Program-made: the position numbers and the translations under genes | Part shown: positions 7,390 through 16,411 of the stretch, piece after piece | How positions within the stretch are numbered: the first letter of the stretch is position 1 | Layout of the letters: every line of letters begins with the position of its first letter | Notes under the pieces: model-generated | Seen by the model: only the letters and a program-made list of their open reading frames with translations | Database searches by the model: none | What the model was told of the DNA's origin: nothing | Source of the DNA: Microbacterium sp. ACRRU | GTDB taxonomy: Bacteria > Actinomycetota > Actinomycetes > Actinomycetales > Microbacteriaceae | Reading direction: 5' to 3' | DNA: 64,000 nt | Assembly (NCBI RefSeq): GCF_022346945.1 | Contig: NZ_JAKRNI010000003.1 | Coordinates: forward strand, 120,337-184,336

Positions 7390-8892
7390 CTAGGAGTCCG
7401 TTGCTGCACGCGGTCGATGCGCGGGCAGACGGACGGTGAATGTCGTCTCGCCGGGACGGCTGTGCACGGCGATCGTGCCACGATGCGCGACCACGATCGC
7501 CTGCGCGATCGAGAGTCCGAGGCCCGTGCTGCCGGCGTCACGGTTGCGTGCCCGATCACCGCGCGAGAAGCGTTCGAAGAGCGTGTCGGCCACCGCCGGG
7601 TCGATCCCCGGCCCCGTGTCGGTCACGCGGAGTACCGCGTCGTCGTCATGGCGTTCGATCGACGTCGTCACGATCGTGCCGGGCGGGGTGTGCGCGTGCG
7701 CGTTACGCAGAAGATTGGCCACCACCTGCCGCAGACGATCCTCGTCGCCCGGAACGGTCAGCGGGGCGTCGGAGGCGATGTCGAGACGCCACTCCCTCTC
7801 ACGGTCGACGGCCTGTGCATCGCTGACGGCATCGATCGCCACGAGCGGCAGCTCGACGTCCTCCACCCGCAATCGCTGTCCGGCGTCCAATCGTGCGAGC
7901 AACAGCAGATCCTCGACGAGTGTGGTCATCCGACGGGCCTCCGACTCGATGCGCTCGAGCGAGCGCCGCTGCGTCGCCGTCATCGGCTCGGGCCCGGTCA
8001 GCGTCAGCTGGGTGTAGCCACGGACGCTGGCCAACGGCGTCCGCAGCTCGTGACTGGCATCCGCGATGAACCGGCGGAGCTCGCTCTCGCTGTGAGCGCG
8101 GGCGGTCAAGGCCGCTTGCACATGCCCGAGCAGATCGTTCAGCGACGCCCCCACTCGCCCGACCTCGGTACGCGTGTCGGTGTCCGCCGCCTCGACGCGA
8201 TCGGGGATCTCCGCGGGGCCTCGACCGAGAGTCCGCTCGGACACCCGCTGCGCGACGGCGGCGACGCGGTCCAGGGGGCGAAGAGCCCGCCGGACGAAGA
8301 ACGACAGGCCCACGACCGCGGCGAGCAGCGTCACGGCTCCGACCGCGATGAGGATCGTCGTCAACGCGGACGTCGTGGCGGCAGCATCGGCGAGGGAGAT
8401 GCCCGAGAACACGGTCGAGCCGTTCGCGCTCCGCGCCGCGACGCGGAACGTCCCCAGCTCAGCGCCGAGGTCGACGGTCACCGGCACCTCATCGGGCGGA
8501 ACGCCGCGGGAAAGCACCGAGACCTGCTCGTCGGAGAGCGTCTGCACCGTGCCGTCGGAGCGGGTGTAGCTCGATGCGACAGCGCCGTCGTCCGCAACCC
8601 TCACCAGCAAGGAGCCGATCCGCGGCGCCGGGCCGCGCCCCTCGGCGGGGACGCCGGCGCTAGCGCTCGGCGTCGGAGCACCGGTCGATTCTTCCGATGG
8701 CGGCCAGCCACGCCCGTCTTCCGGACCGCCGGCAACAACGAGACCCCCGACGACCTGTTCGTCGAGTCTGTCGTAGACGAAAGCCCGCAATGCCGTCACC
8801 GTCGCGACGCTCATGAGCACGAGGGCGATGGCGACGAGGGCGATGGCTCCGATCACCAGGGTCCGCTGGAGCGTCACCGGCCGCCGCGTCAT
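7390..8892 (-). CDS. sensor histidine kinase, two-component system
   Basis: 500-residue membrane kinase: TM helix near residues 12-35, an extracytoplasmic sensor loop with Pro/Ser-rich segment, second TM near 185-210 (TTILIAVGAVTLLAAVVGL), HAMP, HisKA and HATPase_c. The phospho-acceptor H box is FIADASHELRTPLASVRGY, the N box is NLLRNAHAHTPPG, and DTGPGIDP plus GLGLSIAQAIV are the G boxes. ATG 8892 overlaps the stop of the response regulator gene, so the two are co-transcribed. The pair faces an ABC exporter operon, typical of envelope-stress or antimicrobial-peptide systems; the stimulus is unknown. Confidence 0.95.
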   Translation of the reverse strand: MTRRPVTLQRTLVIGAIALVAIALVLMSVATVTALRAFVYDRLDEQVVGGLVVAGGPEDGRGWPPSEESTGAPTPSASAGVPAEGRGPAPRIGSLLVRVADDGAVASSYTRSDGTVQTLSDEQVSVLSRGVPPDEVPVTVDLGAELGTFRVAARSANGSTVFSGISLADAAATTSALTTILIAVGAVTLLAAVVGLSFFVRRALRPLDRVAAVAQRVSERTLGRGPAEIPDRVEAADTDTRTEVGRVGASLNDLLGHVQAALTARAHSESELRRFIADASHELRTPLASVRGYTQLTLTGPEPMTATQRRSLERIESEARRMTTLVEDLLLLARLDAGQRLRVEDVELPLVAIDAVSDAQAVDREREWRLDIASDAPLTVPGDEDRLRQVVANLLRNAHAHTPPGTIVTTSIERHDDDAVLRVTDTGPGIDPAVADTLFERFSRGDRARNRDAGSTGLGLSIAQAIVVAHRGTIAVHSRPGETTFTVRLPAHRPRAATDS

Positions 8893-9623
8893 GAGGCCTT
8901 GATCGTGTACCCGACACCGCGCACGGTGTGGATGAGCGGGTCACGGCCCGCATCGATCTTGCGCCGCAGGTACGAGATGTAGATCTCCACGACGCCGCTA
9001 TCTCCCCCGAAGTCGTACCCCCAGACGGCGTCGAGGATCTGCGCCTTGCTCACGACCCGCCGCGTGTTCTGCATCAGGTAGCGCAACAGCTCGAACTCCT
9101 TGGCGGTGAGCTTGATCTCGCTCCCCCCTCTGGTGACCTCGTACGCGTCCTCGTCGAGCGCGAGATCGCCGACGCGCAGGAGCGTGTCCGCCGCGACGGC
9201 GGCCGCGACGTGTCGCCGCGCCATCCCACGCAGCCGCAGGATCACCTCCTCGAGGTTGAACGGCTTGGTCACGTAGTCGTCGCCGCCGGCGGCGATCCCG
9301 GCGATGCGGTCCTCGACGGCATCCCTCGCGGTCAGAAAGAGCACCGGGAGGTCATCTCCCGCCGCTCGGATGCGCGTCAACAGCTCGATGCCGTCGAGGC
9401 CCGGCATCATCACATCGAGCACGAGAAGGTCCGGACCGAAGCCGCGCATCAGCTCCAGCGCGTCACGACCGTTGGTGGCGGCCCGCGCGTCCCACCCCTC
9501 ATTGCTCATCGCCATGCGCAGCAGCTCGCCGAGGTTGACCTCGTCGTCGACCACGAGGGCACGGATGGGCGAGCCGTCGGGACGAGTCAGCGGCGATCGA
9601 GGCGCGGGCATGGGGATCAGCAT
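8889..9623 (-). CDS. OmpR/PhoB-family response regulator
   Basis: 244 residues: receiver domain (ALVVDDE acidic pocket, LLVLDVMMPGLDG phospho-acceptor Asp, FLTARD, VTKPF lysine) followed by a winged-helix Trans_reg_C domain (LTAKEFELLRYLMQN...VEIYISYLRRKID...TVRGVGYTIK). The start is uncertain: ATG 9623 (MLIPMPAPRS) is chosen because it lies about 21 residues before the receiver; ATG 9611 and 9665 are possible. Paired with the downstream kinase. The divergent ABC operon promoter carries an 11-bp tandem repeat typical of sites for this regulator family. Confidence 0.94.
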   Translation of the reverse strand: MLIPMPAPRSPLTRPDGSPIRALVVDDEVNLGELLRMAMSNEGWDARAATNGRDALELMRGFGPDLLVLDVMMPGLDGIELLTRIRAAGDDLPVLFLTARDAVEDRIAGIAAGGDDYVTKPFNLEEVILRLRGMARRHVAAAVAADTLLRVGDLALDEDAYEVTRGGSEIKLTAKEFELLRYLMQNTRRVVSKAQILDAVWGYDFGGDSGVVEIYISYLRRKIDAGRDPLIHTVRGVGYTIKAS

Positions 9624-9677
9624 GCCGCGTCCGGGTCCGCGAGGCACGCCCTCCCGCACGTGCATAAACGGTTCATA

Positions 9678-9699
9678 GGAACGGTGAGGGAACGGTGAG
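9678..9699. promoter_or_regulatory. tandem 11-bp direct repeat GGAACGGTGAG, probable response-regulator box
   Basis: Two identical abutting copies of GGAACGGTGAG (9678-9688 and 9689-9699) lie between the divergent response regulator and ABC permease genes. OmpR/PhoB-family dimers bind head-to-tail half-sites at one helical turn, and an 11-bp period fits. An inverted relative, GGTTC, lies just upstream at 9670-9674. Confidence 0.6.
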
Positions 9700-9753
9700 G
9701 GCGGCGTTCCTACCTTCGGGTCCACGGCCGTATCCCGCGCCGGAAGGAGAAAC

Positions 9754-11223
9754 ATGTACTGGACGTACCTGCGGCGCGAACTCGCGGGCCGCACGAAACA
9801 GACCGTGATCGTCGCCATCGGGCTGGCTGTCGCGATCGCACTCGTCATCGTCGTCAACGCCCTTTCCGCGGGCGTGCGCGACGCACAATCCGAGGCGCTG
9901 TCGTCGGTGTACGGCGTGGGCACCGACCTGACCGTGACCGGGGCTCAGACGCAGCCCGCCGAGGGCGGCGGAGGTCCCCGCTTCGACTTCGGCGCCGAGG
10001 ATGGATCGACAGAAGACGGCACGACATCGCTCAGCCAGTCGCGTCTGATGGCCGACTTCCTGCGTGAGACGCTCGATGCCTCCACCGTGACCACCGTCGC
10101 CGATCTCGACGGAGTCGCCGCCGCGACGGGGGCCCTGTCGCTGACGAACACCACCTTCTCGGGCGAGATCCCTGACCGCAGCGCGATGTCCGGAACGGAC
10201 GGCGCGCAGGGCGGCGGCATGGGCGAACCTCCCGCGGGCGGACCGAACGGAGACGGCGGGAGCGCGTTCGGCATCGAGTCGTTCAGCGTGCTCGGCGTGG
10301 ACCCCGCAGCGACCGTGGGACCCCTGTCGTCCATCACCGTCTCCGACGGACGCGCACTCACCGCGGCGGACGCGGGGACCGACGTCGCCGTGATCGATGC
10401 GACCTACGCCGCTTCCCACGACCTCACCGTCGGCGGCACGATCGACGTGGGGGGCACCTCCCTGCAGATCGTCGGCATCGTCGCATCCGCGTCGGCCGAA
10501 GCCGACACGGCCGCGAACGTGTACCTTCCCCTCGATGTCGCGCAGGAGCTCGCGGGCGTCGGCGACGTGGTCTCGACCGTCTATGTGCAGGCGGCATCGG
10601 CGGATGCCATCGACACCGTGCAGAGTGAGGTGTCGGCCGTGCTGCCCGAGGCGACGGTGAGCACGCAGTCCGAGCTCGCCTCGACCGTGTCCGGGTCGCT
10701 GTCCAGCGCGTCGTCGCTCATCTCGAACCTCGGCACGTGGCTGTCGATCGTCGTCCTGGCCGTGGCCGTGGCCCTGGCGGTGCTGTTCACCCTTTCGGGC
10801 GTCGCCCGGCGTACGCGGGAGTTCGGCACCCTCAAGGCGATCGGCTGGTCGAACGGCCGGGTCGTCCGTCAGGTCGCCGGGGAGTCGCTCGTGCAGGGGC
10901 TCATCGGGGGCGCCGTAGGCCTCGTGCTCGGGCTCGGCGGCATCCTGCTGGTCAACCTGATCTCCCCCACGATCTCGGTGACGTCCGCGGCGACCGACTC
11001 CACCGCCCCGACCGGGCAAGGGGGTCCTCGGATGGGCGGCTCCGGCGGTTTCGGTCAGGCGGCGCAGCAGGCCACGGACATCGTCCTCCACGCACCGGTG
11101 ACGCCCACGGTCGTGGTCGCGGCGGTCGGCATCGCCGTCCTCGGCGGAGTTCTCGCGGGCGCCTTCGGCGGATGGCGCGCCGCCCGCCTCAGCCCGGCCG
11201 CCGCCCTCCGCGCCGTCGCCTGA
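9754..11223 (+). CDS. ABC transporter permease, FtsX/MacB type
   Basis: 489-residue permease: N-terminal TM near residues 17-42 (VIVAIGLAVAIALVIVVNAL), a large extracytoplasmic domain with two Gly-rich low-complexity loops (around 67-80 and 150-170), and an FtsX domain with three C-terminal TM helices (from about 325, 385 and 450). KAIGWSNGRVVRQVAGESL is the FtsX cytoplasmic coupling segment. Another Gly-rich loop lies between the last two helices. Start ATG follows AAGGAG. It is followed by its ATPase. Such MacB-like pairs transmit force to export peptides or lipids rather than import; the substrate is not predictable here. Probably controlled by the divergent two-component system. Confidence 0.93.
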   Translation: MYWTYLRRELAGRTKQTVIVAIGLAVAIALVIVVNALSAGVRDAQSEALSSVYGVGTDLTVTGAQTQPAEGGGGPRFDFGAEDGSTEDGTTSLSQSRLMADFLRETLDASTVTTVADLDGVAAATGALSLTNTTFSGEIPDRSAMSGTDGAQGGGMGEPPAGGPNGDGGSAFGIESFSVLGVDPAATVGPLSSITVSDGRALTAADAGTDVAVIDATYAASHDLTVGGTIDVGGTSLQIVGIVASASAEADTAANVYLPLDVAQELAGVGDVVSTVYVQAASADAIDTVQSEVSAVLPEATVSTQSELASTVSGSLSSASSLISNLGTWLSIVVLAVAVALAVLFTLSGVARRTREFGTLKAIGWSNGRVVRQVAGESLVQGLIGGAVGLVLGLGGILLVNLISPTISVTSAATDSTAPTGQGGPRMGGSGGFGQAAQQATDIVLHAPVTPTVVVAAVGIAVLGGVLAGAFGGWRAARLSPAAALRAVA

Positions 11224-11256
11224 CCGGCATCCGATTCGTCCTTCGAAGGAGACATC

Positions 11257-11982
11257 ATGACCATGACAGCTGCGTCCTCCATCGCCGATCCGGCCGCGAG
11301 CGCGACCGCCTACCGCCTCACCGGGGTCACGCGGACCTACCGACAGCGCGAACGGACGGTGACCGCCCTCGCGGGCATCGACCTCGAGATCGCCGCCGGC
11401 GACTTCGTCACGATCCAGGGGCCGACCGGGGGCGGGAAGTCGACGCTGCTGCAGATGCTCGGGGCCCTCGACCGCCCGACATCCGGCAGCGTGCGCCTCG
11501 GCGACCTCGATCTCGCCCGGGCGTCGAACCTCGACCTCGGCCGCGTCCGTGCCGCCGAGATCGGTTTCGTCTTCCAGGGGTTCAATCTCATCCCCACCCT
11601 CAGTGCCGCCGAGAACGTCCACATGGGGCTCGAGCCGCTCGGCCTCGACCGCGACGAACGCCGTCGACGCGTCACCGAAGCGCTCGACCGCGTCGGCCTC
11701 ACCGACCGCCACGACCATCGTCCGGGTGAGCTGTCGGGTGGTCAGCAGCAGCGGGTGGCGATCGCCCGCGCCGTGGCGAAGCACCCCCGCGTGCTTCTGG
11801 CGGATGAGCCGACGGGGAACCTCGACGAACACATGCGCGACGAGATCCTGGACGTGCTGGACGCCCTCAATCGCGAGGGACTCACCCTCGTCGTCGTGAC
11901 GCACGATTCCGCGGTCGCCCGCCGTGCCCGGCGACGGCTGCGCCTGGCGAAGGGCACCATCAGCGACATCACGCGCGCCTAG
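11257..11982 (+). CDS. ABC transporter ATP-binding protein, MacB/LolD type
   Basis: 241-residue ATPase partner of the upstream FtsX-type permease. Walker A is GPTGGGKST, the Q loop lies in FVFQGFNLIPTLSAAENV, the signature is [14 protein letters not shown], and Walker B is LLADEPTGNLD with the H loop in VVVTHDS. Glycine replaces Ser in the third Walker A position, a common variant. ATG follows GAAGGAG with good spacing, 33 bases after the permease stop. The frame ends before a strong bidirectional hairpin. Confidence 0.95.
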   Translation: MTMTAASSIADPAASATAYRLTGVTRTYRQRERTVTALAGIDLEIAAGDFVTIQGPTGGGKSTLLQMLGALDRPTSGSVRLGDLDLARASNLDLGRVRAAEIGFVFQGFNLIPTLSAAENVHMGLEPLGLDRDERRRRVTEALDRVGLTDRHDHRPGELSGGQQQRVAIARAVAKHPRVLLADEPTGNLDEHMRDEILDVLDALNREGLTLVVVTHDSAVARRARRRLRLAKGTISDITRA

Positions 11983-11990
11983 GGGCCGGT

Positions 11991-12024
11991 GCTGCTGCCG
12001 GTGTCTCACCGCACCGGCAGCAGC
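11991..12024. terminator. bidirectional hairpin terminator
   Basis: Perfect 13-bp stem, GCTGCTGCCGGTG and its complement, with an 8-base loop. It lies between the convergent ABC ATPase gene and the GAP-like membrane gene, overlapping the last codons of the latter. No U-run follows on either strand. Confidence 0.7.
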
Positions 12025-12704
12025 GCGAACCCCAGGCAGGCGACGCCGGCAGCGGCGAGCAGGCCGGTGTACAGCCAGCGGTGATCCGTGCGAGCCAGCC
12101 GCGCGTAGATGAGGTTGACCCTCGCCGCCGTCGACGGGAAGAGCGACCACGCCCCCGCGAGACCCGCGAACGGTGCGGCGAGCGCGACGAGGAAAACCGC
12201 GAACGCCACGAGCCGCAGGGCGGGGTCGGCGGTCACCCCCTCGGTCACGCGCCCGGTCATGTACATGATGGGCAGCGTGGTGAAACCGATGACCGAGCAC
12301 CCGAGCCCGAGGGCGACATAGCTCCACGGACGCGTCCGCGCGGTCATCGGCGCGGTCCGGGGCGTCGGGATCGGGGAGCGCAGCTTCCACACGGCGACCG
12401 CGGCGGCACCGACGAGGAAGACCGCGCCGGTGACGGCATCCACGCGAGCGTCGCGCACCGCCTCGGACGCGCGCTCCTCGGCCGCCGAGACGAGCGCTGT
12501 GGGATCGAAGCTCTGCAGCAGGAAGTACAGTGCGGTCGCCCCGACGGCGAGCCCGGCGATCATCCCCCCGATGCGGGACGCGACGCGCGTGTTCTGCGCC
12601 AGCACCGTCGTCGTGGCCGCGTACAGCGCCGGGTTCAGCCCCAGGCTGACACCGAGTCCGACGAGGGTCGACAGTGCCGCGGCCCAGCGAGCGACATCGG
12701 TCAC
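12006..12704 (-). CDS. GAP/LysE-like six-helix membrane protein
   Basis: 232-residue integral membrane protein with about six hydrophobic helices (for example LGVSLGLNPALYAATTTVL and IGGMIAGLAVGATALYFLL). The topology and the N-terminal small-residue-rich helix followed by a second helical triplet resemble the GAP (Sap, sulfolipid-addressing) and LysE-type exporter families, but I see no diagnostic motif. GTG 12704 is chosen over an upstream ATG because GAGGAG lies seven bases before it. No operon partner. Function unknown; small-molecule or lipid export is only a family-level guess. Confidence 0.75.
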   Translation of the reverse strand: MTDVARWAAALSTLVGLGVSLGLNPALYAATTTVLAQNTRVASRIGGMIAGLAVGATALYFLLQSFDPTALVSAAEERASEAVRDARVDAVTGAVFLVGAAAVAVWKLRSPIPTPRTAPMTARTRPWSYVALGLGCSVIGFTTLPIMYMTGRVTEGVTADPALRLVAFAVFLVALAAPFAGLAGAWSLFPSTAARVNLIYARLARTDHRWLYTGLLAAAGVACLGFALLPVR

Positions 12705-12961
12705 GACGGGCTCCTCTCGCACGGGCGGGCCGGATGCCACGGGGCGAACGCTCCACAGCGTAGCGGGGGCGAGACCGGAGTCGAGTGGCGTCGGCGGAGG
12801 TCCGGACGCACGCCGCGCGCGAACGGCGAGGGCACCCGGGCCGCCGCATCACGGCGCCGGACTGTCGCGCGCGCTTGTCAAGCGGCATCCGTTCGACCCC
12901 CCGCTCCGAACAATCGGATGAGGGCGGTGCTTCGTGCGTCGTCGCCGACGAGAGGGATGCC

Positions 12962-14548
12962 ATGACCACCGAAACTGCGGCCCGCACCGATGACGCCACC
13001 ACCGTCCGGCGGCCGCGCGCCTGGTTCTGGGCGTCTCTCGCCGGGCTCGTCTCGGCCGCCGCGTTGCTGGCCGTCGCCGAGCTGTTCGCTGTGCTCGTCG
13101 CCCGGTCGGCGAGTCCCGTCCTCGCGGTCGGGTCATTCATCGTGGACATCGTCCCGCGCCCCCTGAAGGAGTTCGCGATCACCGTCTTCGGCGAGGCGGA
13201 CAAGGTCGCGCTGCTGGTCGGTGTCGGACTCGGGGCCGCGGTGGCCGCCGCGGTTGCGGGAATTCTGCAGTACCGCTTCCGGCCTGTCGGGGCGATCCTC
13301 CTCGGGGTGGGTGGCGCGCTGGCGACCGCCGCGATCATCACGCGCGCCGCGGCCGGTGCCCTCGCCTGGCTGCCTCCCGTGCTCGGCACCGTGGCGGGCG
13401 TCGTGCTCCTGGTGTTCCTCGTGCGGCGCCTGCGCCGCTGGGACGCCGCGGCGTTGGGCGATAACGCCACCGCCGCCGGCGTCAACCGCCGCGGATTCTT
13501 CCTGCTGTCCGGCATCGCGGCCGCCACCGCGGTCGTCGTCGGTGTGGGCGCCCGTGTCGTGAACGCCGCCACCGCATCGGTCGCCGCCGCCCGGGACGCC
13601 CTGCGGCTGCCGTCCGCCCGCAGCACGGTCACGATCCCCGAGGGCGCGTCGCTCGACGTGCCGGGCCTGTCGCCGATCATCACACCCAATGCCGACTTCT
13701 ACCGCGTCGACACCGCGTTGACCGTGCCGAACGTCGACCCCTCCACGTGGCGCCTCCAGATCGAGGGCATGGTGGACCAGCCGATCGAGCTGAGCTTCGA
13801 CGACCTCGTCGCCATGGGACTCGACGAGTACGGCGTCACCCTCACCTGCGTCTCGAACGAGGTGGGCGGCGGCCTCGTCGGCAACGCCATCTGGACCGGC
13901 ATTCCCATCCGCGATGTGCTGCGCATGGCGGGCCCCCAGGCGGACGCCGACATGGTGCTCTCCGAGAGCGTCGACGGGTACACGGCATCCACTCCCCTGT
14001 CTGCCCTCACCGACGACGGACTGGATGCCATCTTCGCGGTGGCCATGAACGGCGAACCGCTCCCCTTCGAGCACGGCTTCCCCGTGCGCATGGTCGTGCC
14101 CGGGCTCTACGGGTACGTCTCGGCGACGAAGTGGGTCACCAAGCTCACGGTCACGCGATTCGATCAAGACGAGGCCTACTGGACGCCTCGTGGCTACTCG
14201 GCGGAGGCGCCGATCAAGATGTCGTCGCGCGTGGACACCCCCAAGATCGGCAGCCCGGTCTCCGCGGGCACCGTGCCCATCGCGGGTATGGCGTGGGCGC
14301 AGCCCATCGGCGTGCAAGCCGTCGAGGTGAGCATCGACGACGGCGACTGGCAGCAGGCGACGCTCTCCACTCCCATCAACGACCAGTCGTGGGTGCAGTG
14401 GGTGCTCGAATGGGATGCCGAGCCGGGTTCGCACTACATCACCGTTCGCGCGATCGACAAAGAGGGCAACGTCCAGATCCAGGAACCGGCCGCGATCGCC
14501 CCGAACGGGTCGAGCGGCTGGCAGCGGACGCTGGTCACCGTCAGCTGA
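12962..14548 (+). CDS. membrane-anchored molybdopterin oxidoreductase (sulfite oxidase-like)
   Basis: 528 residues. Four to five N-terminal TM helices (residues about 20-165) precede an internal twin-arginine stretch, NRRGFFLLSG at about 175-184, with its own hydrophobic segment. An extracytoplasmic oxidoreductase-molybdopterin domain follows (about 230-410) with the presumed Mo-ligand cysteine C296 in TLTCVSNEVGGG, then a Mo-co dimerisation (Ig-like) domain. The family includes sulfite oxidase and related enzymes; the substrate is unknown. The architecture implies Sec insertion of the first helices and Tat export of the folded cofactor domain. ATG follows GAGAGGGATGCC. No molybdenum-cofactor genes are nearby. 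Confidence 0.93.
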   Translation: MTTETAARTDDATTVRRPRAWFWASLAGLVSAAALLAVAELFAVLVARSASPVLAVGSFIVDIVPRPLKEFAITVFGEADKVALLVGVGLGAAVAAAVAGILQYRFRPVGAILLGVGGALATAAIITRAAAGALAWLPPVLGTVAGVVLLVFLVRRLRRWDAAALGDNATAAGVNRRGFFLLSGIAAATAVVVGVGARVVNAATASVAAARDALRLPSARSTVTIPEGASLDVPGLSPIITPNADFYRVDTALTVPNVDPSTWRLQIEGMVDQPIELSFDDLVAMGLDEYGVTLTCVSNEVGGGLVGNAIWTGIPIRDVLRMAGPQADADMVLSESVDGYTASTPLSALTDDGLDAIFAVAMNGEPLPFEHGFPVRMVVPGLYGYVSATKWVTKLTVTRFDQDEAYWTPRGYSAEAPIKMSSRVDTPKIGSPVSAGTVPIAGMAWAQPIGVQAVEVSIDDGDWQQATLSTPINDQSWVQWVLEWDAEPGSHYITVRAIDKEGNVQIQEPAAIAPNGSSGWQRTLVTVS

Positions 14549-14656
14549 CCGCCGTCGGCGTGTGGTGCGTGTCAAGTCCTCGTCTGCGCTTTCCGGCGAC
14601 GGGCAAGATCGGTTCATGCCTTCAGCAAGCATCCCGTCTTCGTCCGGTCCGATCGC

Positions 14657-15769
14657 ATGAGCGTGGTCGAGGGTGACCCGGTTTCCCCTCTCGCGGATGA
14701 GCGGGACGGCTCCGACCGGCCGTTAGCGAGCCTGCGGCGCTCTCTGCCTCCCGACTGGGACGACCAGGTCGATCTCTTCGCCATCGTCAAGCTCGACGGC
14801 GGAGGCGTTGTGCGCGGGTGGAACCTGGGCGCGGAGCGCATCAAGGGGTACACCGAGGACGAGATCGTCGGGACGCACTTCTCGCGGTTCTACCGGGAGG
14901 AGGATCGCCGTCGGGGCCTTCCCGATCGTCTGCTCGCCGCCGCGCAGCGCGACGGGCACGTGGAAGACACGGGGTGGCGGGTCCGCAAGGACGGTGGCGA
15001 GTTCTGGGCCCGCGTGACGATTTCCGCGATCCGCAGCGACGCGGGGCAGGTGCGGGGTTTCGTCAAGATCGTCCGTGACCTCACGACCGAGAAGCGCGTC
15101 GAGGAGGAACAGGCGGCATTGCAGCGCACCTTCGCGCACGATCTGCTTTCGCCCGTCACCGCGATCCGCGGATACCTCGACCTGCTCGTCGACGAGTTGC
15201 CCGCCGACCACCGGATCCTGCGTCTGGCCACCGAGGCCAGCGACCACATCGTCGCGATGGCGCAGGCCCTGTTGGCCGACACGCACGCGCGTCCCCAACG
15301 CGGGCGGCGACGCACAACGATGGACCTCGTGACCCGCGGGGCGGTCGCCCTCGTCCTGCCGGGCAATGGGCCCGACCGCGCCGTTTTCGGTCGGATGGAT
15401 GCCGTGCCCGTCCGCGGGGATGTCCTCGGCTTGCGCCGTGCGGTGGCCAACGTGCTGGAGAACGCCGCGAAGTACTCCGACGACGCGATCGACGTCTGTG
15501 TGCGCGAGACCGACGAGGGCGCGGCGGTGACCGTGAAGGACCGGGGGCGTGGCATCCACCCCGACGACCTCCGGACGGTGCTGCGTGAGGGACAACGCGG
15601 ACGGCTCGCCGATGCCGGCGACGGCGGCAACGGGATCGGCTTGGCCAGTGTCCGGCAGATCGTGGAGGAGCACGGCGGCACCGTACGCATCGCGAGCGAG
15701 CTCGGCGTCGGAACGACCGTGACGCTGACGATCCCCCGCGCCGACGACGAGGTCACTCCGATCGAGTGA
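14657..15769 (+). CDS. soluble PAS-domain histidine kinase, orphan
   Basis: 370 residues without TM helices. A PAS domain (about 35-145: GWNLGAERIKGYTEDEIVGTHFSRFY, then WRVRKDGGEFWARVTISAIR) has a PAC tail, followed by a short HisKA-like region and HATPase_c. The phospho-acceptor box is FAHDLLSPVTAIRGYLDLL, a shortened variant in which HE is HD; the N box is ANVLENAAKY, with DRGRGIHP and GNGIGLASVRQIVEEHGG. No response regulator is adjacent. Its 3' end overlaps the convergent nicotinamidase gene by 17 bases. PAS domains sense light, redox or ligands; which one applies here cannot be told. Confidence 0.9.
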   Translation: MSVVEGDPVSPLADERDGSDRPLASLRRSLPPDWDDQVDLFAIVKLDGGGVVRGWNLGAERIKGYTEDEIVGTHFSRFYREEDRRRGLPDRLLAAAQRDGHVEDTGWRVRKDGGEFWARVTISAIRSDAGQVRGFVKIVRDLTTEKRVEEEQAALQRTFAHDLLSPVTAIRGYLDLLVDELPADHRILRLATEASDHIVAMAQALLADTHARPQRGRRRTTMDLVTRGAVALVLPGNGPDRAVFGRMDAVPVRGDVLGLRRAVANVLENAAKYSDDAIDVCVRETDEGAAVTVKDRGRGIHPDDLRTVLREGQRGRLADAGDGGNGIGLASVRQIVEEHGGTVRIASELGVGTTVTLTIPRADDEVTPIE

Positions 15770-16328
15770 GCCGGGCCCCCGCCGATGCGATCTCGTCGAG
15801 CGCGGCGGCGCTGGAATCCGGGTGCACGCCCGCGACGAGGTCGGTGAGGACGCGCACGCCCCGGCCGGCGGCGATCGCGTCAAGCGCGGACGCGCGCACG
15901 CAGTAGTCGGTCGCGATGCCGACGACATCGATGTCGCGGATGCCGTGCTCTTCGAGGATGTCGTCGGCGGTGAGGCCGTCGTCGGTCACCCCTTCGAACA
16001 AGGAGTAGGCGGGTTTTCCCTGCCCCTTCTTGAGGTGGTGCGTGACACGGCTCGTGTCGAAGACCTCGTCGTAGTCGGCGCCGTAGGTCCCGCCCACGCA
16101 GTGCACGGGCCACGTGTCGACGAAGTCCGGCTCGGTCGAGAAGTGGCCGCCGTTGTCGTCGTCCCCGTTGTGCCAGTCGCGGGACGCGACGACGATCGCG
16201 TAGTCGTCGGCGTGCGCGTCGAGGTAGCGGGAGATGCGCGCGGCGACCTCGTCTCCCCCGACGACCCCGAGCGCACCGCGTTCGGTGAAGTCGTTCTGGA
16301 CGTCGACGATGAACAGTGCGCGGCTCAT
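15753..16328 (-). CDS. pncA: nicotinamidase / isochorismatase-family hydrolase
   Basis: 191-residue amidase that converts nicotinamide to nicotinate for NAD salvage. The catalytic triad regions are visible: Asp in LFIVDVQNDF, Lys within HHLKKGQGKPAYS, and nucleophilic Cys in GIATDYCVRAS. Metal ligands are in SRDWHNGDDDNGGHF. The motif DTWPVHCVGGTYGAD is typical of PncA rather than other isochorismatases. The gene is convergent with, and overlaps by 17 bases, the PAS kinase gene. The start ATG at 16328 matches the family N-terminus. Confidence 0.93.
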   Translation of the reverse strand: MSRALFIVDVQNDFTERGALGVVGGDEVAARISRYLDAHADDYAIVVASRDWHNGDDDNGGHFSTEPDFVDTWPVHCVGGTYGADYDEVFDTSRVTHHLKKGQGKPAYSLFEGVTDDGLTADDILEEHGIRDIDVVGIATDYCVRASALDAIAAGRGVRVLTDLVAGVHPDSSAAALDEIASAGARLTRSE

Positions 16329-16411
16329 GCTCCGAGCCTACGCTCGGCGGCGGAGACCGGCGTGGTTCTGTCGAGGGCAGGGCTTTCGCGGGCGGGGAAC
16401 CGAGGGGCGCG

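Noticed and set aside
9673..13689. 1338-codon open frame on the minus strand
   Set aside because: Lies antisense to the well-supported ABC permease, ATPase and molybdoenzyme genes; composition is Arg/His/Gly-rich as expected of a shadow frame in GC-rich DNA.
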